Shown here in pieces: positions 28,926 through 36,744 of a stretch of DNA of 64,000 nucleotides. This DNA comes from Roseovarius sp. (lineage in GTDB: Bacteria > Pseudomonadota > Alphaproteobacteria > Rhodobacterales > Rhodobacteraceae), in the NCBI RefSeq assembly GCF_030373445.1, contig NZ_JAUCYU010000001.1, positions 1 through 64,000 on the forward strand, in the 5' to 3' direction. The notes under the pieces were generated by a model. The model had not been told where the DNA came from, did no database searches, and saw only the letters and a list, made by a program, of their open reading frames with translations. Both the position numbers and the translations under genes were made by a program. Positions within the stretch are counted from its first letter, which is position 1, and each line of letters opens with the position of its first letter.

Positions 28926-29369
28926 ATGACGCGCCACGCCTTCCGCCTTTTCCCGCTCGCCGCCCTCGCCGCCGCCTGTCTGACCGGCCCTGCCGCGATG
29001 GCCCAGGATACGCCCATCGGCAAGAACGTCATGGTCGAGCTGAACACCGTCAAACCCGGCGACAACGCCTGCGCGCTGACCTTCCTCGTCATCAACGGCC
29101 ACGACAAGCCGATCGAGAAGGCGGTCTACGAGACCGTCCTCTTCAACGCCGAGGGACAGGTCGACCGCCTCACGCTCTTCGATTTTGGCGAACTGCCGCC
29201 GGGCCGGCCCCGCGTGCGGCAATTCTCGGTCCCCGGCCTGACATGTGACAACATCAGCCGCGTGCTGATCAACGGTGCCCATGCCTGCACCGCGCCCGAG
29301 CTTGACGAGAGCGCCTGCTCGACCGGCCTGCAGGTCAACAGCCGCACAGAGGTGGAGGTGGTCGGATGA
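28926..29369 (+). CDS. Secreted protein of unknown function preceding exbB
   Basis: 147 residues from MTRHAFRLFPLAALAAACL, with a Sec signal ending near AMAQD. The mature part is a beta-rich domain with four Cys (NACAL, LTCDN, HACTA, SACST) that may form two disulfides. Its end overlaps exbB by four bases (ATGA), so it is the first gene of the TonB operon. It is probably a periplasmic accessory; no enzyme motif is visible. Upstream (28834-28852) there is a GGGATT/AATCCC dyad of unknown meaning. Confidence 0.75.
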   Translation: MTRHAFRLFPLAALAAACLTGPAAMAQDTPIGKNVMVELNTVKPGDNACALTFLVINGHDKPIEKAVYETVLFNAEGQVDRLTLFDFGELPPGRPRVRQFSVPGLTCDNISRVLINGAHACTAPELDESACSTGLQVNSRTEVEVVG

Positions 29370-30022
29370 CCGGACTTCTCGAAGCCCTCCGCCAGGTCGC
29401 CGATCTCGGCGGGCCCGTCGTCATGGTCCTGATCGGCGTCTCGGTGCTGACGCTGGCGGTGATCCTCTACAAGCTCTGGCAGTTCAAGGCGGCCCATGCC
29501 GGCCGTCACCGCGAACTGTCCGAGGCCGTCGCGGCCTGGGACCGGGGCGACCGTGCCGGGGCGCAACAGGCACTCTCCCGCTCGCGCAGCTACCTTGCCC
29601 CGGTGATCGAGATGGCCTTCACCTCCGGCCCGGCCGACGCCGCCCGGCTCGAGGCCGAGGCCGAAAGCCGCTTCGCCCGGCTCGAAAGCGGCTTCCGCCT
29701 GCTCGATTCCGTGGCCCAGCTCGCCCCCCTCCTCGGCCTCTTCGGCACCGTTCTCGGCATGATCGAGGCGTTCCAGTCGCTCCAGCAGGCCGGCGCACAG
29801 GTCGACCCCTCGCTCCTGGCGGGCGGCATCTGGGTGGCGCTGCTGACCACCGCCGTCGGCCTTGCCGTGGCCATGCCCACCGCCCTGGTGCTCAGCTGGT
29901 TCGAGGCCCGCATGGACGCCGAGCGCGTCACCGCCGGGCGCGCCATCTCGACCATCCTCTTCCCGCAAGGGGCCGCGCCGGCCGCCGCGCCCACCCGCGG
30001 CGCGGTGCCCGCCGGTGCGTAG
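29366..30022 (+). CDS. exbB: ExbB/TolQ/MotA family proton channel protein
   Basis: 218 residues with three predicted membrane spans: residues 18-38, about 112-134 and 148-172. The conserved LLDSVAQLAPLLGLFGTVLGMIEAF block is the ExbB/TolQ signature at the third cytoplasmic-to-membrane junction. It forms the channel that uses the proton gradient to energise TonB. The gene overlaps both the upstream secreted protein gene and exbD. Confidence 0.9.
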   Translation: MTGLLEALRQVADLGGPVVMVLIGVSVLTLAVILYKLWQFKAAHAGRHRELSEAVAAWDRGDRAGAQQALSRSRSYLAPVIEMAFTSGPADAARLEAEAESRFARLESGFRLLDSVAQLAPLLGLFGTVLGMIEAFQSLQQAGAQVDPSLLAGGIWVALLTTAVGLAVAMPTALVLSWFEARMDAERVTAGRAISTILFPQGAAPAAAPTRGAVPAGA

Positions 30023-30404
30023 ATCACGCGCCCGCAAGCGCCTGTCGATGACGTCGCTGATCGACGTCATCTTCCTGCTGCTGCTCTTCTTCATGCTGTC
30101 CTCGACCTTCTCGCGCTTCGCCGAGGTCGAGATCAGCGCGGCAGCCGGCGGCGCAGCGGCCCCCTCCGACACGCCCCCCGCCTTCCTGCGGCTCAGCCCC
30201 GATACGCTCAGCCTCAACGGAGAGGACGTGGAAATCGCCGGCCTGAAACCCGCCCTCGACGCGCTGCGCGAAACCGAGGAGACGGAAACCCCCGTCCTCG
30301 TCAGCCTGCGTGACGGCGTCAACGCCCAGCGCCTGACCGACCTGCTGGTCGCCCTGCGCTCCGTCGGGCCCGTCCGCGTCACCGTGCTGGGAACCGCCTC
30401 ATGA
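30015..30404 (+). CDS. exbD: ExbD/TolR family protein (first copy)
   Basis: 129 residues from a GTG at 30015, which overlaps the exbB stop by eight bases. The N-terminus has a basic stretch (VRRSRARKRLSMTSLIDVIF) and the conserved membrane Asp in LIDVIFLLLLFFML. The periplasmic part contains the ExbD-type VSLRDGVNAQRLTDLL block. The GTG start is chosen because it keeps the usual short basic leader. Confidence 0.85.
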   Translation: MRRSRARKRLSMTSLIDVIFLLLLFFMLSSTFSRFAEVEISAAAGGAAAPSDTPPAFLRLSPDTLSLNGEDVEIAGLKPALDALRETEETETPVLVSLRDGVNAQRLTDLLVALRSVGPVRVTVLGTAS

Positions 30405-30787
30405 GACGCGCGCGCGCCACCCAGAAACGCGAACCCACCATCGCACTCATCAACATCGTCTTCCTGATGCTGGTGTTCTTCATGGTGGCCGGCACCCTGG
30501 CCCAGCCGCTCGACGGCGATCTCGACCTCGTGCGCACCGCCGATCTCGAAGGGCGCGCGCCGCCCGACACGCTGGTCGTCCACGCCGACGGCCGGCTCAG
30601 CTACCGCGGCGAAACCCAGGCCTCCGCCACCGCCTACGTCGCCACCCTCTCCGAGGAGGAGCGCAAGACCATCCGCCTCGTGCCTGACCGCGAGCTGCCG
30701 GCCCAGACCCTCGTCGACCTCACCCGAGAATTGCGCAGCCAGGGGGCCGAGCGCGTGCTCGTCGTCACCGAAAGGGGGCTGCAATGA
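30401..30787 (+). CDS. ExbD/TolR family protein (second copy)
   Basis: 128 residues, starting MRRARATQKREPTIALINIVFLMLVFF. The position equivalent to the conserved membrane Asp of ExbD is Asn (LINIVF), so this copy may not carry protons itself. The C-terminal VPDRELPAQTLVDLTRELRSQG is ExbD-like. It overlaps exbD and tonB by four bases at each end. A diverged second ExbD could make a mixed ExbD dimer. Confidence 0.8.
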   Translation: MRRARATQKREPTIALINIVFLMLVFFMVAGTLAQPLDGDLDLVRTADLEGRAPPDTLVVHADGRLSYRGETQASATAYVATLSEEERKTIRLVPDRELPAQTLVDLTRELRSQGAERVLVVTERGLQ

Positions 30788-32049
30788 CCGCCTCTTCCCG
30801 CCTCGCCAAGACCCTCGCCGCCGCCACCGCGCTCACCGTCCACGGGCTGGCGCTCTGGGCCATCACCCCGGATATCGAGATCGAGATGGAAGGCTCCGGC
30901 GGCGCGATGCAGGCCAGCCTCGGCAATTCCTTCTCCGACATGGTCGAAGGCACCGTCTCCCCCGCCGAGACGGAGGAGCTGACCGAACCGGACGCCCCCG
31001 AGGCGCAGGCGGAACCGACCGAGGCCGAGACGACCGAGGCCGACCAGACCGAAGAGCTGACCGAGGAAACACCCACCGGGGAAACCGCGCAGGACCAGCC
31101 GGAGGAAGCGCGCGAAGCCGAGACGCCCGAGCAGCAAACCGCCGAAACCACGCCCGAGGAAACCCGCCCCGACGCGCCCGAGCCGGTGGCGCACGACACG
31201 CCCGAACAGCCGCAGCCGCCGCAACAGCCCCAGCAGGCCGAAACCGCCACCGCGCCGGAAGCCCCCGATCAGGTCACCGCCGACGTGGCCGTCGCGCAGG
31301 ACGCCGAAACCCCCGAGCCCGAAACCCTGCAACAGACCGCCCCGGACGAGATCCAGCAGGCCGAACCCAGGGCCGAGCCGCAACCCGCCGAGCCGCCCGT
31401 CGCCGCGACCGAACCGCAGGCGATCGAACCGACCCAGCCGGAACCGACGGTCGCCGAACCCGTCACCTCGACCAACCTCGCCGAAAGCGCCGAAACCATC
31501 GAGGCCGAGGCCGAAACCTCCCCCGCCGTCTCCCGCTCCCTGCGCCCGCAGACGCGGCCCAGGGCGATCGAGGAAGAGCAGGAGCGCCTCGCCCGCCAGC
31601 GCGAACAGGAACGGCAGGAGCGGCAGGCAGAACAACGCCGCCAGCAACAGCAACAGCAGCAACAGGCCGCCCGCCAACAGCCGCAGGGCAACGCCAGCCA
31701 GAACGCCACCACCGGCGCGGCCACCGGCGCCGAGACCAACCGCCGGCAGGCCAATACCGGCACCGGCCGCTCTGCCGAATCCGGCAACGCGGCGGCCAGC
31801 AACTACCCCGGCCAGGTGATGCGCCAGCTGTCCCGCGTCCGCCGCCCGCAAGTGGGCTCGCGCGGCACCGCGGTCGTGGCCTTCACCATCTCCTCCAGCG
31901 GCGGCCTCGCGGGCCTGTCGCTTGCCCGCAGTTCCGGCAACGGCCGGCTCGACCAGGCGGCGCTCGGCGTCGTCCGCCGCGCCGCCCCTTTCCCGGCCCC
32001 GCCCCCCGGCGCCCGCCGCAGTTTCTCGATCAACATCAAGGGCGGCTAA
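30784..32049 (+). CDS. tonB: Energy transducer TonB
   Basis: 421 residues. An N-terminal membrane span lies at about 10-27. It is followed by a long Glu/Pro/Gln/Thr-rich periplasmic linker (about 60-330) that includes a Gln run. The C-terminal TonB domain (about 335-421) reads YPGQVMRQLSRVRRP, then GTAVVAFTISSSGGLAGLSL. It transmits the ExbBD force to outer-membrane receptors for siderophores, haem or cobalamin; no receptor is in the window. The linker is longer than in E. coli TonB (239 residues). Confidence 0.88.
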   Translation: MTASSRLAKTLAAATALTVHGLALWAITPDIEIEMEGSGGAMQASLGNSFSDMVEGTVSPAETEELTEPDAPEAQAEPTEAETTEADQTEELTEETPTGETAQDQPEEAREAETPEQQTAETTPEETRPDAPEPVAHDTPEQPQPPQQPQQAETATAPEAPDQVTADVAVAQDAETPEPETLQQTAPDEIQQAEPRAEPQPAEPPVAATEPQAIEPTQPEPTVAEPVTSTNLAESAETIEAEAETSPAVSRSLRPQTRPRAIEEEQERLARQREQERQERQAEQRRQQQQQQQQAARQQPQGNASQNATTGAATGAETNRRQANTGTGRSAESGNAAASNYPGQVMRQLSRVRRPQVGSRGTAVVAFTISSSGGLAGLSLARSSGNGRLDQAALGVVRRAAPFPAPPPGARRSFSINIKGG

Positions 32050-32109
32050 TCCGCCATCCTTCTTGCCTCGCCCCGGCGTCTTCTTGGCCCAAATACTCCC
32101 GGGGGGAGC

Positions 32110-32151
32110 GTTGAAGTTCGGTACGAACTACAACGTGGGGGCAGAGCCCCC
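32110..32151 (+). terminator. Two adjacent hairpins downstream of tonB
   Basis: The first hairpin is GTTG-A-AGTTCG, loop GTA, CGAACT-A-CAAC (32110-32134). The second is GGGGGC, loop AGA, GCCCCC (32137-32151). They begin 60 bases after the tonB stop and have no U tract. They may end the TonB transcript or act in the leader of cobO, 95 bases further on. I found no cobalamin riboswitch core despite the neighbouring cobO. Confidence 0.45.
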
Positions 32152-32246
32152 GAAAGGCGCCACCCTCCCGGCACGCGCCATCGCAAAACCCCGCTTGCAC
32201 CCCGCGCCCTGCTCGCCCAAACTCCGGCGCCAAAGGGAGGGCCAAG

Positions 32247-32855
32247 ATGACCGACGATCCAGACCGACACGCGATGAAGATGGCCAAGAAGAAGGCCGCG
32301 CGCGACAAGATCATGGCCACCAAGACCGACGAGAAGGGCCTGATCATCATCCATACCGGCAAGGGCAAGGGCAAATCCTCGGCCGCCTTCGGGATGATCT
32401 TCCGCTGCATCGCCCATGACATGCCCTGCGCCGTGGTGCAGTTCATCAAGGGCGGCATGAGCACCGGCGAGCGCGACCTGATCCTGTCGAAATTCTCCGA
32501 CGCCTGCGCCTTCCACACCATGGGCGAGGGCTTCACCTGGGAAACCCAGGACCGCGAGCGCGACACCGAGATGGCGCAGGCCGCTTGGGAAAAGGCGAAG
32601 GAGCTGATCCGGGACGAGAAGAACCGCATGGTCCTGCTCGACGAGATCAATATCGCCCTGCGCTACGACTATCTCGACGTGAACGAGGTGGTGGAGTTCC
32701 TGGTCGAGGAAAAGCCCGACATGACCCATGTCGTTCTGACCGGCCGCAACGCCAAGGACGAGCTGATCGAGATCGCCGACCTGGTGACCGAGATGGAACT
32801 GGTCAAACACCCGTTCCGCTCGGGCGTGAAGGCGCAGATCGGCGTGGAGTTCTGA
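32247..32855 (+). CDS. cobO: Corrinoid (cob(I)yrinic acid a,c-diamide) adenosyltransferase
   Basis: 202 residues. The modified P-loop GKGKGKSS (38-45) in IIIHTGKGKGKSSAAFG is the CobO/BtuR/CobA-type ATP site. Later blocks AVVQFIKGG, DLILSKFSD, VLLDEINIALRYDYL and VVLTGRNAKDELIEIADLVTEM are diagnostic. It transfers the adenosyl group from ATP to reduced corrinoid in cobalamin synthesis or salvage. A GGGAGG lies eight bases before the ATG. Other cobalamin genes are not in the window. Confidence 0.93.
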   Translation: MTDDPDRHAMKMAKKKAARDKIMATKTDEKGLIIIHTGKGKGKSSAAFGMIFRCIAHDMPCAVVQFIKGGMSTGERDLILSKFSDACAFHTMGEGFTWETQDRERDTEMAQAAWEKAKELIRDEKNRMVLLDEINIALRYDYLDVNEVVEFLVEEKPDMTHVVLTGRNAKDELIEIADLVTEMELVKHPFRSGVKAQIGVEF

Positions 32856-32947
32856 TCGGCGCGACCGCTCACACCCCGCATTGACCCCCGGCACCGGCAA
32901 GGCCATCATGCGCCATCGCCCGCCCTGCCGCCGCCCGGAGCGCCCCA

Positions 32948-33715
32948 ATGCCGTTTCACCGTGTCACCCCCGAGAAGCTCTCCACCGCCGTCACCCGGCA
33001 GGTCGAGAAGCTGATCCTACGCGGCATCCTTCGCCCCGGCGAACGCCTGCCCGCCGAGCGCGAACTGGCCGACCGGCTGGGCGTGTCCCGTCCCAGCCTG
33101 CGCGAGGCGATCGGCGAGCTGCAGGAAAAGGGCCTTCTCAAGACCCGCGCCGGCGCCGGCATTTACGTGGCCGACGTGCTGGGCAGCGCCTTTTCAGATG
33201 CGCTGATCCAGCTCTTCTCCGAACATGACGAGGCGGTCTTCGACTACATCGCCTTCCGCCGCGACCTCGAGGGGCTGGCGGCCGAGCGGGCCGCGCGGCT
33301 GGCTTCCGACACCGACCTCAAGGTGGTGGGCGAGATCTTCGCCAAGATGGAGGCCGCGCACCGCAAGACCAACCCCGCCGACGAGGCCCGGCTCGATGCC
33401 GAGTTCCACATGTCGATCATCGAGGCCAGCCACAACGTGGTGATGCTGCACATGATGCGCTCGATGTTCCAGCTCCTGCGCGAGGGCGTGTTCTACAACC
33501 GGCAGGTCATGTTCAAGCAGCGCACCACGCGCGGCGCCCTGCTCGATCAGCACCGCGCCATGAACACCGCGCTTCAGGCCCGCGACCCCGAAGCGGCGCG
33601 GGCGGCGGTCGAGACGCATCTCACCTATGTCGAGACCTGCCTCCAGGACCAGAAGAAGGCCGACCGGAACGAGGAGATCGCCCGCCAGCGGCTGGCCCAC
33701 GAACAGTCGCGCTAA
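32948..33715 (+). CDS. GntR family regulator, FadR/PdhR-like
   Basis: 255 residues. A winged helix-turn-helix lies at about 10-78 (LRPGERLPAERELADRLGVSRPSLREAIGELQEKGLL). An FCD ligand domain follows (95-235) with the metal-site residues D..H (DAEFHMSII) and later His residues (LLDQHRAM, ETHLTYVE). It resembles PdhR/GlcC/LldR-type regulators of carboxylate metabolism. No clear target is adjacent; preT-preA, 790 bases downstream, is one possibility. Confidence 0.85.
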   Translation: MPFHRVTPEKLSTAVTRQVEKLILRGILRPGERLPAERELADRLGVSRPSLREAIGELQEKGLLKTRAGAGIYVADVLGSAFSDALIQLFSEHDEAVFDYIAFRRDLEGLAAERAARLASDTDLKVVGEIFAKMEAAHRKTNPADEARLDAEFHMSIIEASHNVVMLHMMRSMFQLLREGVFYNRQVMFKQRTTRGALLDQHRAMNTALQARDPEAARAAVETHLTYVETCLQDQKKADRNEEIARQRLAHEQSR

Positions 33716-33737
33716 GGCGCGCCACCGTCGCCATCGC

Positions 33738-34238
33738 TCACGGCTTCTGCTTGTCCGCCGCCGCCTGTTCCGCGGCGCGCGCCTCGGCCCACTTGGCTTC
33801 CTCGGCGTCGCGTATCTGCCGGTAATAGGCGACGGCCGCCTCCTGGATTCCCGACTGCGGCACCGCGAAATCGACATAGACCGGGTTCGGCACGTGGTCG
33901 AGCGTCGCCCCGGAATCGGCGTCCACCGCCACCCCGATCAGCCCGCCGGCGATGAAGTTGCCGGCCGTCGCCGCGGTCCCGTCCGAGGACGACTTGATCG
34001 TGACATGCACCTTCCGCACGTCCCGCCCGTGCTTGAACGTGGCCCAGAACGATTCCTTCCGGCTGATCCGCATGGCGCAGGGCGTCTGGCAGCTCTTGCC
34101 AAGACCCGTGGTCACCACGGCGCCCGCAGGCTTCGAGGTGAAGGTGACCGCCTCGCTGCTGCCGCGGGTGACGGTCGCACAGCCGCCGGCGGCAAGAATG
34201 GTCGCCGCAAGCAGCGGCGCGATGAGTCTCGGGGACAT
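33738..34238 (-). CDS. Lipoprotein with a PEGA-like domain
   Basis: 166 residues with a lipobox LAAGGC at residues 16-21. The following stretch VTFTSKPAGAVVTTGLGKSCQTPCAMRI resembles a PEGA repeat, with an extra Cys pair. A Gly/Ala-rich hydrophobic patch (FIAGGLIGVAVDADSG) and a charged helical tail follow. Function is unknown; an envelope role is likely. It converges on the GntR gene. Confidence 0.7.
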   Translation of the reverse strand: MSPRLIAPLLAATILAAGGCATVTRGSSEAVTFTSKPAGAVVTTGLGKSCQTPCAMRISRKESFWATFKHGRDVRKVHVTIKSSSDGTAATAGNFIAGGLIGVAVDADSGATLDHVPNPVYVDFAVPQSGIQEAAVAYYRQIRDAEEAKWAEARAAEQAAADKQKP

Positions 34239-34507
34239 TCCGTTATTCCTTCGTGGTCTTTTCTTGTTCTTTGTCCGGCGTCGCCACCGGGACCGTCAGG
34301 AAAGTGGATCACCAAAGCGGTCGCAAGGTCAATTTCAAACAATCGTGACGTGCGCCACGCATGTTGCCGGCGGGCCACTCCACCTCGTCCGGGCCCCCTT
34401 CGCGAACTGCTCAAAACGCCGGACTCGCTGCTGAAATTTTACCATTTGATAAAAAAAGAACCTGTGTCATACTTCTGTGAAAACACGGCCAACACGTGGA
34501 GGACATC
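34239..34507. promoter_or_regulatory. Divergent intergenic region with the preT promoter
   Basis: The gap between the lipoprotein gene and preT holds a candidate sigma-70 promoter for preT: TTGATA (34446-34451), 16 bases, then CATACT (34468-34473). The stretch around it (34433-34455) is unusually AT-rich. A GGAGG at 34498-34502 is the preT ribosome site. Nothing else was recognised in the left part. Confidence 0.4.
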
Positions 34508-35830
34508 TTGACCCACAACGCCCTTTCGCCGGGGATCGTCCCCGGCAGGCTGCAGGCACAGGATTACGAAGAGAATTTCGCCGACCTGCATGAGCCTCTC
34601 GACGATCACGAAGCGCTGGTCGCCGCCGACCGCTGCTATTTCTGCCATGATGCGCCCTGCATCACCGCCTGCCCCACCGATATCGACATCCCCCTCTTCA
34701 TCCGGCAGATCGCCACCGGCACGCCCGAGGCGGCGGCCGAGACGATCCTGGGCCAGAACATCCTGGGCGGCATGTGCGCCCGGGTCTGCCCGACCGAGAC
34801 GCTGTGCGAGGAAGTCTGCGTGCGCGAGGTGGCCGAAGGCAAACCGGTGCTGATCGGCCAGTTGCAGCGCTACGCCACCGACACGCTGATGGCGGCGGGC
34901 AAGCACCCGTTCAAGCGTGCCGAACCCACCGGCAAGCGCATCGCCGTCGTCGGCGCCGGCCCCGCGGGCCTGTCCTGCGCGCACCGGCTGGCGATGCACG
35001 GCCATGACGTGGCGCTCTATGACGGGCGCGAGAAGCCCGGCGGGCTGAACGAGTATGGCATCGCCGCCTACAAGACCGTCGGCGGCTTCGCCCAGGCCGA
35101 GGTCGACTGGCTGCTGCAGATTGGCGGCATCAAGGTCGAGACCGGCAAGCGGCTGGGCCGTGAACTTACGCTCGATGCGCTGCGCGACCAATACGACGCG
35201 GTCTTCCTCGGCGTGGGCCTTGGTGGCGTGAACGCCCTCGGGCTCGAGGCCGAGGACAAGGACGGCATCGCCGACGCCGTGGATTTCATCGCCGAGCTGC
35301 GGCAGGCCAGCGATCTCTCCGCCCTCCCCGTGGGCCGCGACGTGGTGGTGATCGGGGGCGGCATGACCGCTGTCGATGCCGCCGTGCAATCCAAGCTGCT
35401 GGGCGCCCTCAACGTCAGCCTCGTCTACCGCCGGGGCCGCGACCGGATGAACGCCAGCGTTTTCGAACAGGATCTCGCCGCCTCGAAAGGCGTGCGGATC
35501 ATCACCAATGCCACCCCCGTCGCCATCCACGGCAACGGCGCGGTACGCGAGGTCGAGTTCGAATATACCGACGATACCCTCGCCCCCACCGGCGAACGCT
35601 TCCGTCTTCCCGCCGACCAGCTGTTCAAGGCCATCGGCCAGGCGCTCGATGCCGAGGGCCTGCCAGAACTCGACGGCCGCAAGATCGCCGTCACCGGTGC
35701 CGGCCGCACCAGCGTCGACCGGGTCTGGGCCGGGGGCGACTGTGCCGCGGGCGGCGACGACCTGACGGTGACCGCCGTGGCCGAGGGGCGCGACGCCGCC
35801 GAAGATATCCACGCAAGTCTCGTTTCGTGA
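34508..35830 (+). CDS. preT: NAD-dependent dihydropyrimidine dehydrogenase subunit PreT
   Basis: About 440 residues. The N-terminal part has two cysteine clusters (CYFCHDAPCITAC and CARVCPTETLCEEVC) for 4Fe-4S centres. An FAD/NAD-binding half follows, with VVGAGPAGLSCAHRL and a second dinucleotide motif VIGGGMTAVDAA. Near the end is the GATK-like VWAGGDCAAGGDDLTVTAVAEG. With PreA it reduces uracil and thymine using NADH. I favour the TTG at 34508, five bases after GGAGG; a GTG at 34496 would add four residues. Confidence 0.9.
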   Translation: MTHNALSPGIVPGRLQAQDYEENFADLHEPLDDHEALVAADRCYFCHDAPCITACPTDIDIPLFIRQIATGTPEAAAETILGQNILGGMCARVCPTETLCEEVCVREVAEGKPVLIGQLQRYATDTLMAAGKHPFKRAEPTGKRIAVVGAGPAGLSCAHRLAMHGHDVALYDGREKPGGLNEYGIAAYKTVGGFAQAEVDWLLQIGGIKVETGKRLGRELTLDALRDQYDAVFLGVGLGGVNALGLEAEDKDGIADAVDFIAELRQASDLSALPVGRDVVVIGGGMTAVDAAVQSKLLGALNVSLVYRRGRDRMNASVFEQDLAASKGVRIITNATPVAIHGNGAVREVEFEYTDDTLAPTGERFRLPADQLFKAIGQALDAEGLPELDGRKIAVTGAGRTSVDRVWAGGDCAAGGDDLTVTAVAEGRDAAEDIHASLVS

Positions 35831-35874
35831 TAGGTTTGGCCGACATGGTCATGACCCGCGAAAGGGATACCGCG

Positions 35875-36711
35875 ATGGACAGCCTCGAAACCCGTGTGGC
35901 CGATCACTACGCGGTCGACCGCATCGTCGACACGATCAAGGCGGCGCTGGAACGGGCCGGCGCCGACCCTGACGCCCCGACGCCGGAAGACCTCAAGCCG
36001 GTGGACGAGTTCCACACCGGCGGGCAGGAGGCGACCGACGCGCTGCTGAACCAGCTCGACATCACCTCCGAAACGCGCGTGCTCGATATCGGCTGCGGCA
36101 TCGGCGGCACCGCCCGCCACGTCGCGGCGCGCGCCGGCTGTCACGTCACCGGCGTCGACCTGACTCCGGCATACGTGACCGCCGCCAAGACACTGAGCAC
36201 GCTGGTCGGCCTCGACGCCCTCACCACCTTCAGGACCGGCAGCGCGCTCGACCTGCCGGTGCCGGACCATGCCTTCGACCTCGTGCTGATGTTCCATGTC
36301 GGCATGAATATCGACGACAAGAAAACCCTCTTCGCCGAAGTGGCCCGCGTGCTCGCCCCCGGCGGCACCTTCGCGCTGTTCGACGTGATGCGGCTCTCCG
36401 ATGCGCCGCTGAACTTCCCCTTCCCGTGGGCGGAAACCTCGGGCGTTTCCTTCGTCGATCCGCCCGAAATCTACCGCGAGGCCGCCGAGAAGGCGGGGTT
36501 CGGACGGCTTGAGGAGCGCAACCGCCTCGACTTCGCGCTCGACTTCTTCAACCGGGTCTTCGCGCGCATGGAAAAGGCCGGCGGCCCGCCGCCGCTGGGC
36601 ATCCACCTGCTGATGGGCGGCACCGCGAAGGAAAAGCTGCAGAACTACGTCACCCACATATCCGCCGGGGATATCGCCCCGGTCGAAATGATCTTCCGCG
36701 CGCCGAACTAG
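35875..36711 (+). CDS. SAM-dependent methyltransferase between preT and preA
   Basis: About 278 residues. The SAM motif I is VLDIGCGIGGTARHVA; motif II is VTGVDLTPAYV; LVLMFHVGMNID and VLAPGGTFALFDVMR follow, as in UbiE-like and small-molecule N- or O-methyltransferases. AAAGGGA lies seven bases before the ATG at 35875; in-frame Met codons upstream to 35827 are less well placed. It lies between the two dehydrogenase subunit genes, in the same direction. Its substrate is unknown; a link to pyrimidine catabolism is inferred only from position. Confidence 0.82.
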   Translation: MDSLETRVADHYAVDRIVDTIKAALERAGADPDAPTPEDLKPVDEFHTGGQEATDALLNQLDITSETRVLDIGCGIGGTARHVAARAGCHVTGVDLTPAYVTAAKTLSTLVGLDALTTFRTGSALDLPVPDHAFDLVLMFHVGMNIDDKKTLFAEVARVLAPGGTFALFDVMRLSDAPLNFPFPWAETSGVSFVDPPEIYREAAEKAGFGRLEERNRLDFALDFFNRVFARMEKAGGPPPLGIHLLMGGTAKEKLQNYVTHISAGDIAPVEMIFRAPN

Positions 36712-36744
36712 GGCGTGCAGGCAACAGGGAAAGGACCAGACAAC

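Noticed and set aside
32050..32246. Cobalamin riboswitch upstream of cobO
   Set aside because: No B12-box-like core was found; the hairpins there are simple and lie nearer tonB.
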